Shown: positions 22,868 through 33,464 of the stretch, in pieces
Layout: the number at the start of each line of letters is the position of its first letter
Numbering within the stretch: the first letter of the stretch is position 1
NCBI GenBank assembly: GCA_963969595.1
Contig: OZ018417.1
Location: forward strand, 18,664,501 to 18,728,500
Direction of reading: 5' to 3'
Length of the DNA: 64,000 nt
From: Neckera pumila
Lineage: Eukaryota > Streptophyta > Bryopsida > Hypnales > Neckeraceae
Notes under the pieces: generated by a model
Seen by the model: the letters and a program-made list of their open reading frames with translations, nothing else
Database searches by the model: none
What the model was told of the DNA's origin: nothing
Made by a program: the position numbers and the translations under genes

Positions 22868-24302
22868 TGTCGTGTTGCAAATGCAGACATTATGTAGATT
22901 ATGTATATATATATGATTTAGATAGATTTTAATATTTGTTGCATTATAAAGAAGTTGACATCATTTGAGGTGGCTTCATCTCATTCAATATTCTTCTTTG
23001 TGTTTTATTTAGATTATACTATGTTGAACTAGAGGGGGTTTTTTTGAGTCTCAAGAAATTAGGGTTCTAGTTTTTTTTTTACCTCTACTAGATATATGTA
23101 GATTTTAGTTCTTTATTCCGTAGATAGAGTGGATAGAGTGAAGTTAGAGATAAGTTAAGATAGAGATTGAGTGGAAAAGTAAAAGATAAAGAGATAGAGT
23201 GAAGTTAGAGTGAAGTTAAGGTGGGAAAAAGGTGATTTTTTTCATCTTCTCTCTCGTTGTGAGTTTAAGGGGGAATCCGAATGTTTGGAGGTTGTTGTTT
23301 TGTTATGTTTTGAGAAGGGGGTTTTCAAAAAATATTGGAGGAGTTGTGTATTATGATGTTGTGATTGGAAGAGGTCTTTTCTTACTTGAATTGAAGTTGT
23401 GAGTGGAGATTTGTGCTAGTTTGAGTGGAGGAAGGTCTGCTGCCTCCCAATTGAAGGGGCTGAGACTTTGACCAACCATAGAAGACAGACAAATTTTTAT
23501 TTTGCAATAAAATTTTGAAAAATTGTAGAAAATTCTGTTAGCTTTTCAAATAGCTATCATTTGTTGTATTTAGAGCATTTATGAGTGAGTTGTGAGTGTT
23601 GAAGTGAAAGAGGGTCTGTTGCCCTCACTTTTAGAGGCCGAAACTTTGGGCAATCATAGATATTGGAGAGAGTATTTGAATGAATTGAAATTTGGTGAAA
23701 GTATAGAAAATTGTATTAACTTTACAAAGAGCTATCACTCATTCTATTTGGAGTTGTGAAGCATTGGTGGCGTTCATTCAAAGTTTAGTTTTGAAATTGA
23801 AGTTGGAGTGAAGATTTGAAGTTGAAGTTGGAGGAGAATTTGTGTGTTGTGGCTTGTGGCTTGTCTTTTATTGTAAACTTTTGTTGTTGCGGGCAGCTTG
23901 GGTTAAACCAATGCTTAGCCTCGTTTTGTGTTTGTGGAGACGGTGGGATTTAATCACCCACATGGTCGAATCTGTTTGTTCTCACGGTGAAAGCTAAAGC
24001 CTAGTTAGAGCTGGTCACCGGGAGTTTGAAGTTTAGGAGCCCATCATCCGGACGGCATCTCGTGTTATATCGTCCCGTTTTACCCGTCCGAGATTCGTGG
24101 TTCTTATTACCTACCTGACCGAATCCTGACCCGTTTAGAGCCAACACAAGATAGGCCAACGGGGAGGAGTTTGAAGGCCGAAGAATGAAGAGAAGATTGA
24201 AGACTAGAAGACTTGAAGATTATTTGAAGTCAACGACTAACTAGTTCCAGTTGCAGCCAGATACTTTGCGTATTTCCAAAGCGCGCTCCTCTCAACACGA
24301 CA
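22868..24302 (+). repeat. E1 5' LTR, 1,435 bp
   Basis: It begins TGTCGTGTTG and ends CAACACGACA, a perfect 10-bp inverted terminal pair with TG...CA ends. It is followed directly by a primer-binding site. The first 1,276 bases match the 3' copy at 43,695-44,980 at high identity. The main difference is a (TA)n tract 10 bases longer in the 3' copy. Confidence 0.92.
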
Positions 24303-24316
24303 TTTGGTGCTTCCAC
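24303..24316 (+). other. E1 primer-binding site
   Basis: TTTGGTGCTTCCAC directly abuts the LTR end. The position and the TGG start fit pairing with a tRNA 3' CCA end. I did not assign the tRNA. Confidence 0.6.
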
Positions 24317-24352
24317 TAAGAGAGCTTTGGGGCAACTGGTGAGGTTATCGCT

Positions 24353-26545
24353 ATGGGCGACCCTGAAGGAGCTGGTGCCAGAGGTACCGGCGGAGCCCAA
24401 TTTCCTATGGAAGACATTTTGGGCACATTGGCCCTTTTCATGCAGCAACATAGAGCCAACGAAGGTGGACAAGGTGCTACCAAGACTTTGAAGGCTGTTG
24501 TTTCCAAGACTGGAAGGTTTGATGGCAAGAACGTATCCAGGTTCTTGCGGATCTATGTTTGTGAGATGGAGGTGTATCAAGTCGATGAAGACCGGATGAT
24601 ATGCTCCTTTGATATGGCGGTAGTATCTGAAATTTGTGATTGAATTCAAGAGATCCGCGAAGATGTCGTCTCATGGGCTGTCTTTGCTGAGCTGTTGCGA
24701 GATGAGTACTTTGATTAGGACTCAGAAAGGATGACCAGGAGGACTTTCCTAGAGTGGGTGGAGCAGTGGCTTGGAAATAATATGGGACCAACCGAGCTTC
24801 TCAAAGATTTTGAAAAGAAGTTTCGCTAATTATCTTTGGCAGAAAGATGCTTTCTAGACTCTAGGAAGGGGGAGCTTTTTCTCCAAGCATCTGACGTAGC
24901 TTTAGAGGATAGACTTCTTATACTTTTGGGGGATCGTACTACAGAAGATGGATTCACCAATGATTGGAGGAGGGTGGAGGAGGTTGTAACCCTCGTGGAT
25001 AAACAAAGGCGGAAGAAGTCAAGAAGTGTTGCAGCAAGAGTGGATACTGAGCCTATGCAGACCACAAGGCCTCCTAAAGTGTCTTTTGCTCCAACACCTT
25101 CTAAAACTCAAGCGCCCATCTTGAAGACCTCCAAGACCATTGAAGGAGATGCCCTTGAAGAACTCATCAAGGATTTTCAAGAACTAAAGCTGAAAATGAG
25201 CGAACTAAGGAGGTCATAAGCATCCGGTTCTTCACAAAGATCTGATATCACGAGAGAATATGTATGGAGATGCATATTTTGTGACAAGACTGAGAAAGAC
25301 TGTTCAAAACATAGACTTCGGGATTGCACAGAGTGCGATGAAGCAGTGAAGAATGGATTCATCATATTCATAGATGGAAAAATCCATGATGCGGCCACCA
25401 AATCACCTTTGGGTACCAATTTTGGCAAGGAAGGGATGAAGAAGCTCATGGAAGAAAAAATGGAAAGATCTAGTTCCATCCACGTACGTGCAACTGACTC
25501 ATATTACATTCAAGTGGACCAGTGCTCAGTTGGTGCCTATCCTACTCAGACAAATGTGGTCATGAAGAGGGGAGCTCAATCTATCAGAAATACAACTAGA
25601 TGGGACGACCCTGTTGATGCAAGGAGCATCAGAGCATTTTTAGACCAAGAGCAAGAGACTGATGATCAATATGAGACCTCTGTTGAAGAAAAGCGTGGCA
25701 AAAATGAGACTGAGGATACCGAAGAGCCTACATTAAAGAGGAGACCTCAAGTGCAAAAAGAGGTTCCAAATGAGGAAAGATCTGGTGTTAACACACGATC
25801 AAGGTCAGTTAGACCTTCTTCCACTCATCCTAAATTTTCACTGCTTCCCGAGAAAGAGTGGGGGCAAAAAAGCGTTAATCAAAAAGGGAAAGATAAGGAA
25901 GATGGAGGAAAGACAAAGGGCAAGGGTCCTGCCTACAAACTCCAGTCAGATATAGAATCCTCTATTGACTTGAAGGGGATTCTTGAAGAAAGGATCTTGG
26001 ATGTCAAGATTGAGTTTACTTTGAGGGAAGCTCTTGGTATAGCCAAGAAAGATTTTCATGAGTTGATCATTGACATCATCAAGAGGAAGAGGCAAATGAC
26101 AGCAGAGACTGTGATGGTGTCTGCTTTAGACACCCATATGACTGAAGATGAGGAGACAGAGATTGACAAACTATTTGCTATTATGGGTGATCCAATGGCT
26201 CATAGTGTTGAAATCACAAGCAATGGGATGATGGAAAGGAAATTAGAGGGGGTGGAGAGTTCAAAGTTTGAAGTGAAGTCCTCAAATGTAAATGAAGGAG
26301 TGCCAAGGACTGAGGTTAAGAACTTCCAATGCGGCTATGATCATCCTACTGTCAAAAGGGGTGAAGAGAAGATTGAGTTTCATCAACCATTTTGGGCCAG
26401 GGCCACCACCGAAACAAGGGTGAAGCTTGGAGAGTTAGAAGAAATCATTTGGCCCTTGTTGATCATGGCTCTGAGATCAACATCATGTCTCGCGATGTAT
26501 ATGAAAAGGGCAAATGGCCAATTGACACAGCCCATGGTTGGGTGA
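24353..26545 (+). pseudogene. E1 gag region with in-frame stops
   Basis: One reading frame runs from ATG at 24,353 to about 26,440 and is interrupted by stops at about 24,641 (TGA), 24,716 (TAG), 24,827 (TAA) and 25,217 (TAA). Each could arise from a single base change. The first part resembles the capsid region of plant and fungal gypsy Gag proteins (TKTLKAVVSKTGRFDGKNV, then WVEQWLG and FEKKFR). A Cys/His-containing stretch follows at about 25,270-25,340, then a long Lys/Glu-rich linker. Near 26,440 the homology to protease moves to the next frame, so a frameshift must lie there. It cannot produce a normal Gag without readthrough of several stops. Confidence 0.8.
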
Positions 26546-26865
26546 TGAGGTCAGCCAATAGTGAGCGGTCCCGATTGTACGGAGCTTGCCCTGCTGTACC
26601 AGCAAAGATTGGAGATGTGGGAGTTGAACAAAACTTTTTTGTTCAAAATGCTGGGACATATCCAGTGCTTTTAGGCCAACCATACATCACCGCTTCACGA
26701 ATGGAGACCAAAAAATTAGATGATGGATCTCATTATGCACGGATTCGAAGCGTAGATGGAAAAAAATCAGTACAATTCTTGACGGTGAAGCCTGACAATG
26801 ATAGGCATCGAGTCCAACTCAGAGAAGGGCCACTTCCAACTTCTTTAAACTTTACGGATTTTTAG
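26392..26865 (+). pseudogene. E1 protease region
   Basis: The frame contains ALVDHGSEINIMS, an aspartic-protease active-site block (D-x-G-S) of a gypsy type, followed about 60 residues on by YPVLLGQPYITASRM, the second conserved block (LLGxPW-like). It is out of frame with gag upstream and with the next open stretch downstream, so at least two frameshifts separate them. Confidence 0.8.
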
Positions 26866-26957
26866 AAAGCACACGCGAAGAGTGGGGAGCCACGGGTGCT
26901 GAAGGAACGAAGAGTTCTAGAATCCCCAATGTACATACTAGTGTTGGGAGTGGATTT

Positions 26958-27431
26958 TTGAGTTTGACAGAGTATAGCTCTGTGAGTTTTATGGGTGTCA
27001 AAGATTTAGACCCTGTACATAGGAAGTTTGTGAAAAAGATGGAGAAAAACCTACGAAAGATGAAGGTTCTTACGGAGGATGAGAGCATTAGCGGAGTTTA
27101 TGAGGAGGATGGTATGCCAAATGATGTCTTGCAAACCCTGCAAGATCTACAAATGAACTCTTATGTGGAGAGGGCTGCTAATTGTGTTTTCAGCGTTCAC
27201 TCAAGAGAATTGTATTATGAGATTTTCATAGCGGTGACAATATTGGATAATCACAAAACCTACGAGTTGGGACGTGAAGATGCAGTATACACCAAGTACA
27301 AGATAGTAGCCAAGAAGGTCAAGCCTGTAGCAACTCAATTGCCATCTGATACCAAAGATCACTTCAGACAAGCTGAGAAAGAGCCAAATTTGAGAGAAAC
27401 AAGAAAAATTGGTCACAATTTTACGGTTTGA
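26958..27431 (+). pseudogene. E1 linker between protease and reverse transcriptase
   Basis: 157 codons, Lys/Glu-rich with no catalytic motif. It lies where gypsy elements carry the variable protease-RT connection. It ends four bases into the next frame (27,428), which carries the RT, so another frameshift lies at the junction. Confidence 0.55.
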
Positions 27432-27943
27432 CTTTGGCCAAATTGAAGATTGGAGGAACCGACTTTTTAACTGATCCTGAGAAGACAAAATTCCAAAGCA
27501 TGCTTTCCAAACATGGCAAAGTCTTTACTTCATCGCCAGATGAAATTCGGTGTGTGCAACCAAGTGTTGTAACACCAATGGTGATTTTCACGGTACCACA
27601 TGTACCATGGGATTTGAAGCCTATACATGTACCTAGAGCTCTACTTCCAAAATTGGTAGAGTTGCTGAAAGAGAAGATGCAAATAGACATACTTGAACCA
27701 TCAATGGCTCCGTATTCAAATCGATGGTTTACTGTACCTAAGAAATCAGGAGCATTGAGATTCATTCAAGATATGCAACCTGCAAATAGAGTTACAATCA
27801 AGAACAAAGGATCTGGACCAATCATTGATGAAGTGGCAGAAGCATTTGCAGGGCATGCAATTTACTCCACTGGAGACCTATATTCTGGTTATGATCAATT
27901 TCAGCTAGCTGCTGAGAGCAGGGATTTGACAACCATGAAGACT
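27428..27943 (+). pseudogene. E1 reverse transcriptase, 5' part, cut by E2
   Basis: RT motifs appear in order: NRWFTVPKKSG, RFIQDMQPANRVT and YSTGDLYSGYDQFQLA (catalytic Asp of motif A), then LTTMKT. There the frame is broken by the E2 LTR at 27,944. The reading resumes at 41,157 after E2. Confidence 0.93.
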
Positions 27944-29224
27944 TGTAGTCGTAGAATCTATAGATAATCTGTTCATAGTAGTAAATTTTGGTTAAGTCCT
28001 TCCATTTTCATAAATCTATAGTATTTGAGGAGTTAATATGTTGATATTATTGGTTATACATGGATTTACTAGAGGATGTTATCAATGGATGAATATTTTG
28101 GAATGAATGGGTTGTAACTATTGATGCGGTTATTCAACCGGCCGGCTGAAGGGAGAAAAGAAAACAATTGTGAAAGTGTAGACCCCAGTCTGGAGTGGAA
28201 GTCCAGAGCTCGTGCGTTTGTAGATCGGCAATGCGTGAGGATTGATAGCTGTGAGTTTGTGTGTTTGTGCTGTAGTTGGTGAGTGTTGGATTGTTCTATT
28301 GTATTAGTGTCTATGATGGTTGGGCTGGATCGATTGATATTACGGAGTGAAGTTGTGTAAGGAATGAGGAGCAACTGTAAAATCAATATGGAATATAATG
28401 TTGAATTAAACAGAAATGGTGTATTGTTGTGATGGCTTACCTGGATTCAATTGGTGCTTGTATGTGTGTTTGATTCTGTGTGATTTGAATCTATTGATGT
28501 TGATGTGTGGTGGAGTTCTATAGTCTGTGAGTTTTTGTGGTTGTTGGAAGTTGTTGGAATGAAGATAAATCAATTGTGTTGTGAATGTGTTCTGGATTGA
28601 AACATTGAGTGTTAGATCTATAGATTCAGATTTTAGAGGAATGGTCCATTGAGTGCTTAGAAAGTAATGCTGAATAGTGATAAATTTCAATTGGGATATC
28701 AATTGTGAATGAACTGAGAATGTACGAATGAGTGGATTCTATAGAAATAGAGGTAAATGTCAATTCTGCCGTGAGGAGAATTATCCACAGCAATTGTGTA
28801 AAGAATTTGTAGTTGGAACTAAAAAGCAATTGGTACCGGAGCATAAAGAAGTAAATCATGGTGAACCAGATCTCCATGGAAGCTGACAAGACTATAGTGA
28901 AGAACGGAGTTGGAGTTCAAGCTAAAGAATAAAAAGCAATAGATCATGGAGGGTGAAAGAGGAAATAAGATTTGAGATCATAAAGAGTGATTTAACAATT
29001 GATATGATAAGTTCATTAACCTTGGTTTTTAAATATAATAAACCTGAATTATTATTTATTGATCTGCGGTGTCAAGCCAAGTATTCCCTTTACCTTTAAT
29101 TGTGCACAACTTGGGTTGATTAGTCTCCCTTAGGAATTATCCATAGCATATCCAAACCTCCCCGCGAACGAACTTTAAACTATAGAATTTAGCAATATTA
29201 GTTTATGGTAAATTCTTATCTACA
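27944..29224 (+). repeat. E2 5' LTR, 1,281 bp
   Basis: TGTAGTCGTAG...TTCTTATCTACA. It differs from the 3' LTR only at 28,179 (T versus C), 28,303 (A versus G) and 28,441 (C versus A). Minus-strand open frames in it (such as 28,406-28,702) recur in the other LTR simply because the LTRs are identical. Confidence 0.98.
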
Positions 29225-29226
29225 TT

Positions 29227-29244
29227 TGGCGCCGCTGCCGGGGA
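29227..29244 (+). other. E2 primer-binding site
   Basis: TGGCGCCGCTGCCGGGGA, two bases after the LTR. This is the common plant OTA-clade form, usually attributed to an Asp-type tRNA primer. Confidence 0.8.
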
Positions 29245-29321
29245 GGCAATGGATTAAACGCCAATGGGTAATTTTATTAGTTGAGTCAATAGAAGAGGGG
29301 AATATATAAAATGGCTGTTAG

Positions 29322-31142
29322 ATGAGTTATAGGTGGCCATTCAATCCTAAAAATTCTGTTAAAGAGCAAAGGGAAAAGGCTGCCCGGGAAGAGAGAGCTA
29401 GAGTAAGAGCATTGAGAAATTTCAATAAATCGGAAACTAGTGCTAAGGCAGAGAGTTCTATTGTCTCGCAGTCTGTGGCTGAGGAGAGCGGGCTATCTAT
29501 AGATCCGTTAATTACAGAGGACGATAGTGTCCAAGGCTTGTCTATCGATACAGTAGAAAATTTAGATCAATTGGACTCTTCTTCGGATACGACTGAATTG
29601 AGCCATTTAAACTCAGTGTCTGGCCATCAGTCAGCAGTATTAAGTCCTATAGTTGAATCTAAGCCAAAACAAAGAACGTTTTATGCTGAATCCTATGAAG
29701 GATTTGGAAGATCTCATACATATTGTGAGGGTATTTGTTTGTCAAATTTACCTACTCCAGAGGAAACTTTGAGTGGAGAAATTATAAATGAGGAAAATGT
29801 ACAATTGAATGATTTAAGATATAGTGGGGGTGAAAATAGTGAAAAGAGTGAAACACAGAGTTACCATAGTGAGGAAGGCAATGCTCCCATAGGGAGTGGC
29901 AGTGTTGCTACTCGCGCTATTATTTGGGGTTGTATAAATCAATTGTATAAAGAATTTGATAATAATGAAATTCGGAGTTCTTGGGAGGGAGGAAGTAGAG
30001 TGTCTAATACATCTACTGGTTCTCAAGAGGATGTAGAAAATAAATTTAAAAAATTTAATAAACAAAGCTATAGTTCTTCTGCTAGTTCATCTGATAATAG
30101 CATACCTGAAGTTAGTAAATTAAAATTTGAGCCGAATAGTCCTAGGTCAACAAATAACTTAAGACAATCTATTGAAAACATGGCTAATGCCTTATTGCCA
30201 GTTAACATGAGGGAGGGTCAACCTGAAGACCGCCCTATTTCTTTAGTGCCATTACCCAAATATTATGGTCATATAGGAAGTGACCCTGACAAGCATGTAA
30301 GTGAGTTTTTAACTGCTTGCAATGCTAATAATGCTCGAACTGATAGTCATTGGTATGCAATTTTTCCAACCACGTTGGAAGATCATGCAAAACAATGGTT
30401 TCATAGGCAGCCATTGGGCCATTTTCTTAATTGGTTATCACTTCGTGATGCATTTATCGCTCACTTTAGACCTATAGGATATGATGAACGTTTAAGTGAA
30501 TCGTTGCATGAATTGCAAATGAACACAAATGAAACTATAGATAGCTATTATGGGAGAATGGAGGATATAATCCTTCGTTTACCCGCGGGCCATGGATTTA
30601 ATGATGCTATGAAATTGGGAATATTTGTTAGAGGATTAGTGCCTTTTAAATTGAAAGGTTATGTTAAAGAAGTTTCTCCAACCACAGTGCTGGAAGCATA
30701 CAATAGAGCAAAATTATATGAAAATATATGGAGCAATCCGGAGCTATATGCTAAGGTGCCCCAATCACAGGCAACATATGTGACACCATATGTAAGCCCA
30801 ATACCCCCATCACAAACGGTGCAATATGTTACACCACCTATACAAGCTACTTATACTACGGGTCCACCAGCTTTACCGGTGAATCCAGTACTTATGCAGG
30901 CAAAAGAGGATAGTTCTAATCCTATGGTCATGATTCAAGAGTTGACGACTTTGATGAATGATTTAAAAGTAAATATAGCGAGTGCGGGAAATAAAAAGGA
31001 ACAACCAGAGATGGAGAGAGCAAACATATGGTGTACTAACTGCAAGGGGCAAGGGCATTTTAAATTGGATTGTCCTTCTCCACAAGGAATATCCCCTAAA
31101 TGTCGCTATTGTGGTGGTCCCCATGATATTGATGTGTGTTGA
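29322..31142 (+). CDS. E2 Gag, capsid and first zinc knuckles
   Basis: 606 codons from ATG 29,322. A five-codon upstream ORF (29,311) overlaps the start. Residues 1-290 are a Ser/Glu-rich, probably disordered N-terminus. About 300-470 form a Retrotrans_gag domain (LPKYYGHIGSDPDKHVSEFL, then WFHRQP, HFRPIG, ETIDSYYGRM, FVRGLVP). After a Pro/Gln/Tyr linker come two zinc knuckles near the end: C-x2-C-x4-H-x4-C (CTNCKGQGHFKLDC) and a shorter C-x2-C-x3-H-x4-C. The TGA at 31,140 falls straight after this knuckle, but the same frame continues with two more knuckles, so Gag was probably longer. Gag would form the virus-like particle and bind genomic RNA. Confidence 0.93.
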   Translation: MSYRWPFNPKNSVKEQREKAAREERARVRALRNFNKSETSAKAESSIVSQSVAEESGLSIDPLITEDDSVQGLSIDTVENLDQLDSSSDTTELSHLNSVSGHQSAVLSPIVESKPKQRTFYAESYEGFGRSHTYCEGICLSNLPTPEETLSGEIINEENVQLNDLRYSGGENSEKSETQSYHSEEGNAPIGSGSVATRAIIWGCINQLYKEFDNNEIRSSWEGGSRVSNTSTGSQEDVENKFKKFNKQSYSSSASSSDNSIPEVSKLKFEPNSPRSTNNLRQSIENMANALLPVNMREGQPEDRPISLVPLPKYYGHIGSDPDKHVSEFLTACNANNARTDSHWYAIFPTTLEDHAKQWFHRQPLGHFLNWLSLRDAFIAHFRPIGYDERLSESLHELQMNTNETIDSYYGRMEDIILRLPAGHGFNDAMKLGIFVRGLVPFKLKGYVKEVSPTTVLEAYNRAKLYENIWSNPELYAKVPQSQATYVTPYVSPIPPSQTVQYVTPPIQATYTTGPPALPVNPVLMQAKEDSSNPMVMIQELTTLMNDLKVNIASAGNKKEQPEMERANIWCTNCKGQGHFKLDCPSPQGISPKCRYCGGPHDIDVC

Positions 31143-31145
31143 CGT

Positions 31146-33089
31146 ATGATGGAAGAGAGACACCAAAGAAATCAAAGGAATAAACAAGTAAATCAAATAG
31201 ATAATGATCCTAATTCCAATAGTAACAATTGGAGGGGTAATAACAACAATTGGAATAATAATGATGGAAGTGGTTGGGGTAGGCGACCTAGATACCCTAG
31301 GAATAATAATCAAAATTATAATAATCAAAATTTTAATAACTATGTTCCACCCGAGAATGTCTTACCTAATTTTAATGCACACAATTTTAACAATGGAGGT
31401 TTTAATAATAACCCCAACAGATTTATACCACAAAATCCAACCTCTCAAAATAGGGGTTGGAATCAAATGCCTTATGGAAATCCCAATCAGGGCAATCCTA
31501 CTTATGGTAGTAGAAATGCTAGCTGGGATAATGTAGTATGTTACAATTGTAATCAAAGAGGTCATATTAGGACCAATTGTCCTAATGCAAAAACAAATGT
31601 CCCTTATGTTCCTCTGTGTGGTAACTGTAAGCAGAATGGCCACACTGCACAAGAATGTAATGGTCCAAAGAGGGATGGTCCTCGGGATAACCAAAGTAGT
31701 GGTCCGAGGGACAATAGTGCCAAATTAGTTTTATTACCAGATGATTATCCAATGAATAATAATTCACAAAATTCTAATCAAAATAGAACAGTGGGATGGA
31801 TTGATATAATTAAAGAACAAGAGAATGATAAGCCCAATTGTTATTTAAAGGAAAAAAATGTCCACGGTGTTCGTACTCGTGGTATGCAAGCCAAGAAAAA
31901 TATGCCTGACTTGCATCTTACTGATGAGGACAATAGTGCTTCCCCAAATCAGGGTGAAAAGCCAATTACAATAGATGCTGGAAGTAAGAACACAATAACT
32001 ATAGAGTCAATTCCATCTATAGTTAGTAATAAAGAAGATCATCCTCCTGAGTTGGGGACTAGGGATAAGAATCAAGCATTAATGAAGGGGATCCCAAAAT
32101 CAGCAACTATAGCTGAGGACAGGGTGCATAATTCGTCCATAGGTATGCCCAAAGAGTTGTGGCCAATAGGTACTCCAGTGGATGGTGCTGGAAATTCTAT
32201 GAATGTTCCAATAGATATTAATCCTAATAGAATAAATTTAGGACATCATCCCAATTCGAATATGTTATTAAAAGCACCTATAGAACCAGTGAGGCGATTT
32301 CCCATAAGGAGTGAGTTTCCACAACAATTGGATGTAGAAAATAATAATTGGAAATCCCAAATAGTACCAGAGGTTCCCATTGGACATCCTATGGGATTAC
32401 CAGGTGTACCAACCAAAGGTCGTAGGATAAGGAAATTAAAACCAATTGGAATTATGCAAGGCATAGACCAATATGATCTATTGGCAGATTTGGGAAAATT
32501 AAAAGCAGATATTTCTATAAAACAATTGTTGGGGGTGGCTCCTCATTGTCGTTCTCTTCTTCAATCGACCTTGATTAGGAAAAGAATGAAACCAGTGGTT
32601 AATAAAGTCTCTATGAGCCCTGATCCAGGTGCCCCAACAATAGATGTTCAAATTGATGGGATTGTTATACAAGGGGTGCAAGTAGATGGCGGGTCTAGTG
32701 TGAACTTAATGAACATAGATACCATGTCAAGTTTACAATTGAAGGGCTTGCAAGAGACAAAGTTAATATTGCAAATGGCTGACCAAAGTAGGGTCAAGCC
32801 ATTGGGAATATTATCTAAAGTTTCTACATCTATAGCAGGGATTGTGTATCCTATAGATTTCTTAATTTTTCAACCAAGTACACCTCATGTGTCTTATCCT
32901 ATATTGTTGGGACGGCCTTGGTTGTACCAAGCCCATGCCAAGGATGACTGGGGGAGAGGCATTTTAACTATAGGACAGGGTCTTAATAAAATAAAATTGA
33001 GTATGTATCCTATAAGTTACCAGGGAGAAACACAATGGTATTCCCCTGAGGTTACTAGTGATTTGGGCTATAGTTCAGATGAGGGATAA
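31146..33089 (+). CDS. E2 Gag C-terminus and aspartic protease
   Basis: 647 codons in the same frame as gag, separated from it only by the TGA at 31,140-31,142 and one codon. It starts with an Asn-rich tract (residues 20-110), then two CCHC knuckles (CYNCNQRGHIRTNC and CGNCKQNGHTAQEC, about 130-170). A long linker follows, then at about 500-620 a retroviral-type protease: VQVDGGSSVNLM is the active-site D-x-G-S block and YPILLGRPWLYQAHA the second block. It ends with TAA at 33,087, again with the frame open beyond. The protease would cut the Gag-Pol precursor. Confidence 0.9.
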   Translation: MMEERHQRNQRNKQVNQIDNDPNSNSNNWRGNNNNWNNNDGSGWGRRPRYPRNNNQNYNNQNFNNYVPPENVLPNFNAHNFNNGGFNNNPNRFIPQNPTSQNRGWNQMPYGNPNQGNPTYGSRNASWDNVVCYNCNQRGHIRTNCPNAKTNVPYVPLCGNCKQNGHTAQECNGPKRDGPRDNQSSGPRDNSAKLVLLPDDYPMNNNSQNSNQNRTVGWIDIIKEQENDKPNCYLKEKNVHGVRTRGMQAKKNMPDLHLTDEDNSASPNQGEKPITIDAGSKNTITIESIPSIVSNKEDHPPELGTRDKNQALMKGIPKSATIAEDRVHNSSIGMPKELWPIGTPVDGAGNSMNVPIDINPNRINLGHHPNSNMLLKAPIEPVRRFPIRSEFPQQLDVENNNWKSQIVPEVPIGHPMGLPGVPTKGRRIRKLKPIGIMQGIDQYDLLADLGKLKADISIKQLLGVAPHCRSLLQSTLIRKRMKPVVNKVSMSPDPGAPTIDVQIDGIVIQGVQVDGGSSVNLMNIDTMSSLQLKGLQETKLILQMADQSRVKPLGILSKVSTSIAGIVYPIDFLIFQPSTPHVSYPILLGRPWLYQAHAKDDWGRGILTIGQGLNKIKLSMYPISYQGETQWYSPEVTSDLGYSSDEG

Positions 33090-33092
33090 TTA

Positions 33093-33464
33093 GTGGCCAA
33101 TAGAGTACATTTTAAAACTGAGGAAGAAAAAACAAATGAATCTAAAAAGATGATATATAGAAATGTGGGTCCTGGTGAGTATGTTATTCCATGTTCTATA
33201 GATGATGATTCTGACAAGACTATAGGAGCATGGTTAACTGATAAAACAGTCTATGGGGTCAATCAATCTGAAGAAGAACCTCACTATAGTACAGAGGAAT
33301 ACTTGCCAGATCAGTTTGACTTTATAGATTCAGTACCTATAGCTAAACATGTCCCAGAGGATCAATGTTGTGACCTATTGTTAAGTGAGGGTGATGAACC
33401 AAAAAAATTAAAAATTAGTAAAATCTTATCCAGGCAAGAACAAAGAGATTGGGAGAGATTTTAA
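33093..33464 (+). CDS. E2 protease-RT connector
   Basis: 123 codons in frame with the preceding ORF, after one stop. It is acidic (EEKTNES, DDDSDKT, SEEEPHYSTEEYLP) and ends SRQEQRDWERF at TAA 33,462. The RT frame begins 16 bases earlier in another frame across a run of ten A (33,463-33,472). The connector is the usual spacer that precedes the FAWSY block at the start of gypsy RT. Confidence 0.75.
   Translation: MANRVHFKTEEEKTNESKKMIYRNVGPGEYVIPCSIDDDSDKTIGAWLTDKTVYGVNQSEEEPHYSTEEYLPDQFDFIDSVPIAKHVPEDQCCDLLLSEGDEPKKLKISKILSRQEQRDWERF

Noticed and set aside
28406..28889. Minus-strand open frames repeated identically at 40,333-40,816
   Set aside because: They lie in the two LTRs of E2 and are duplicated only because the LTRs are.
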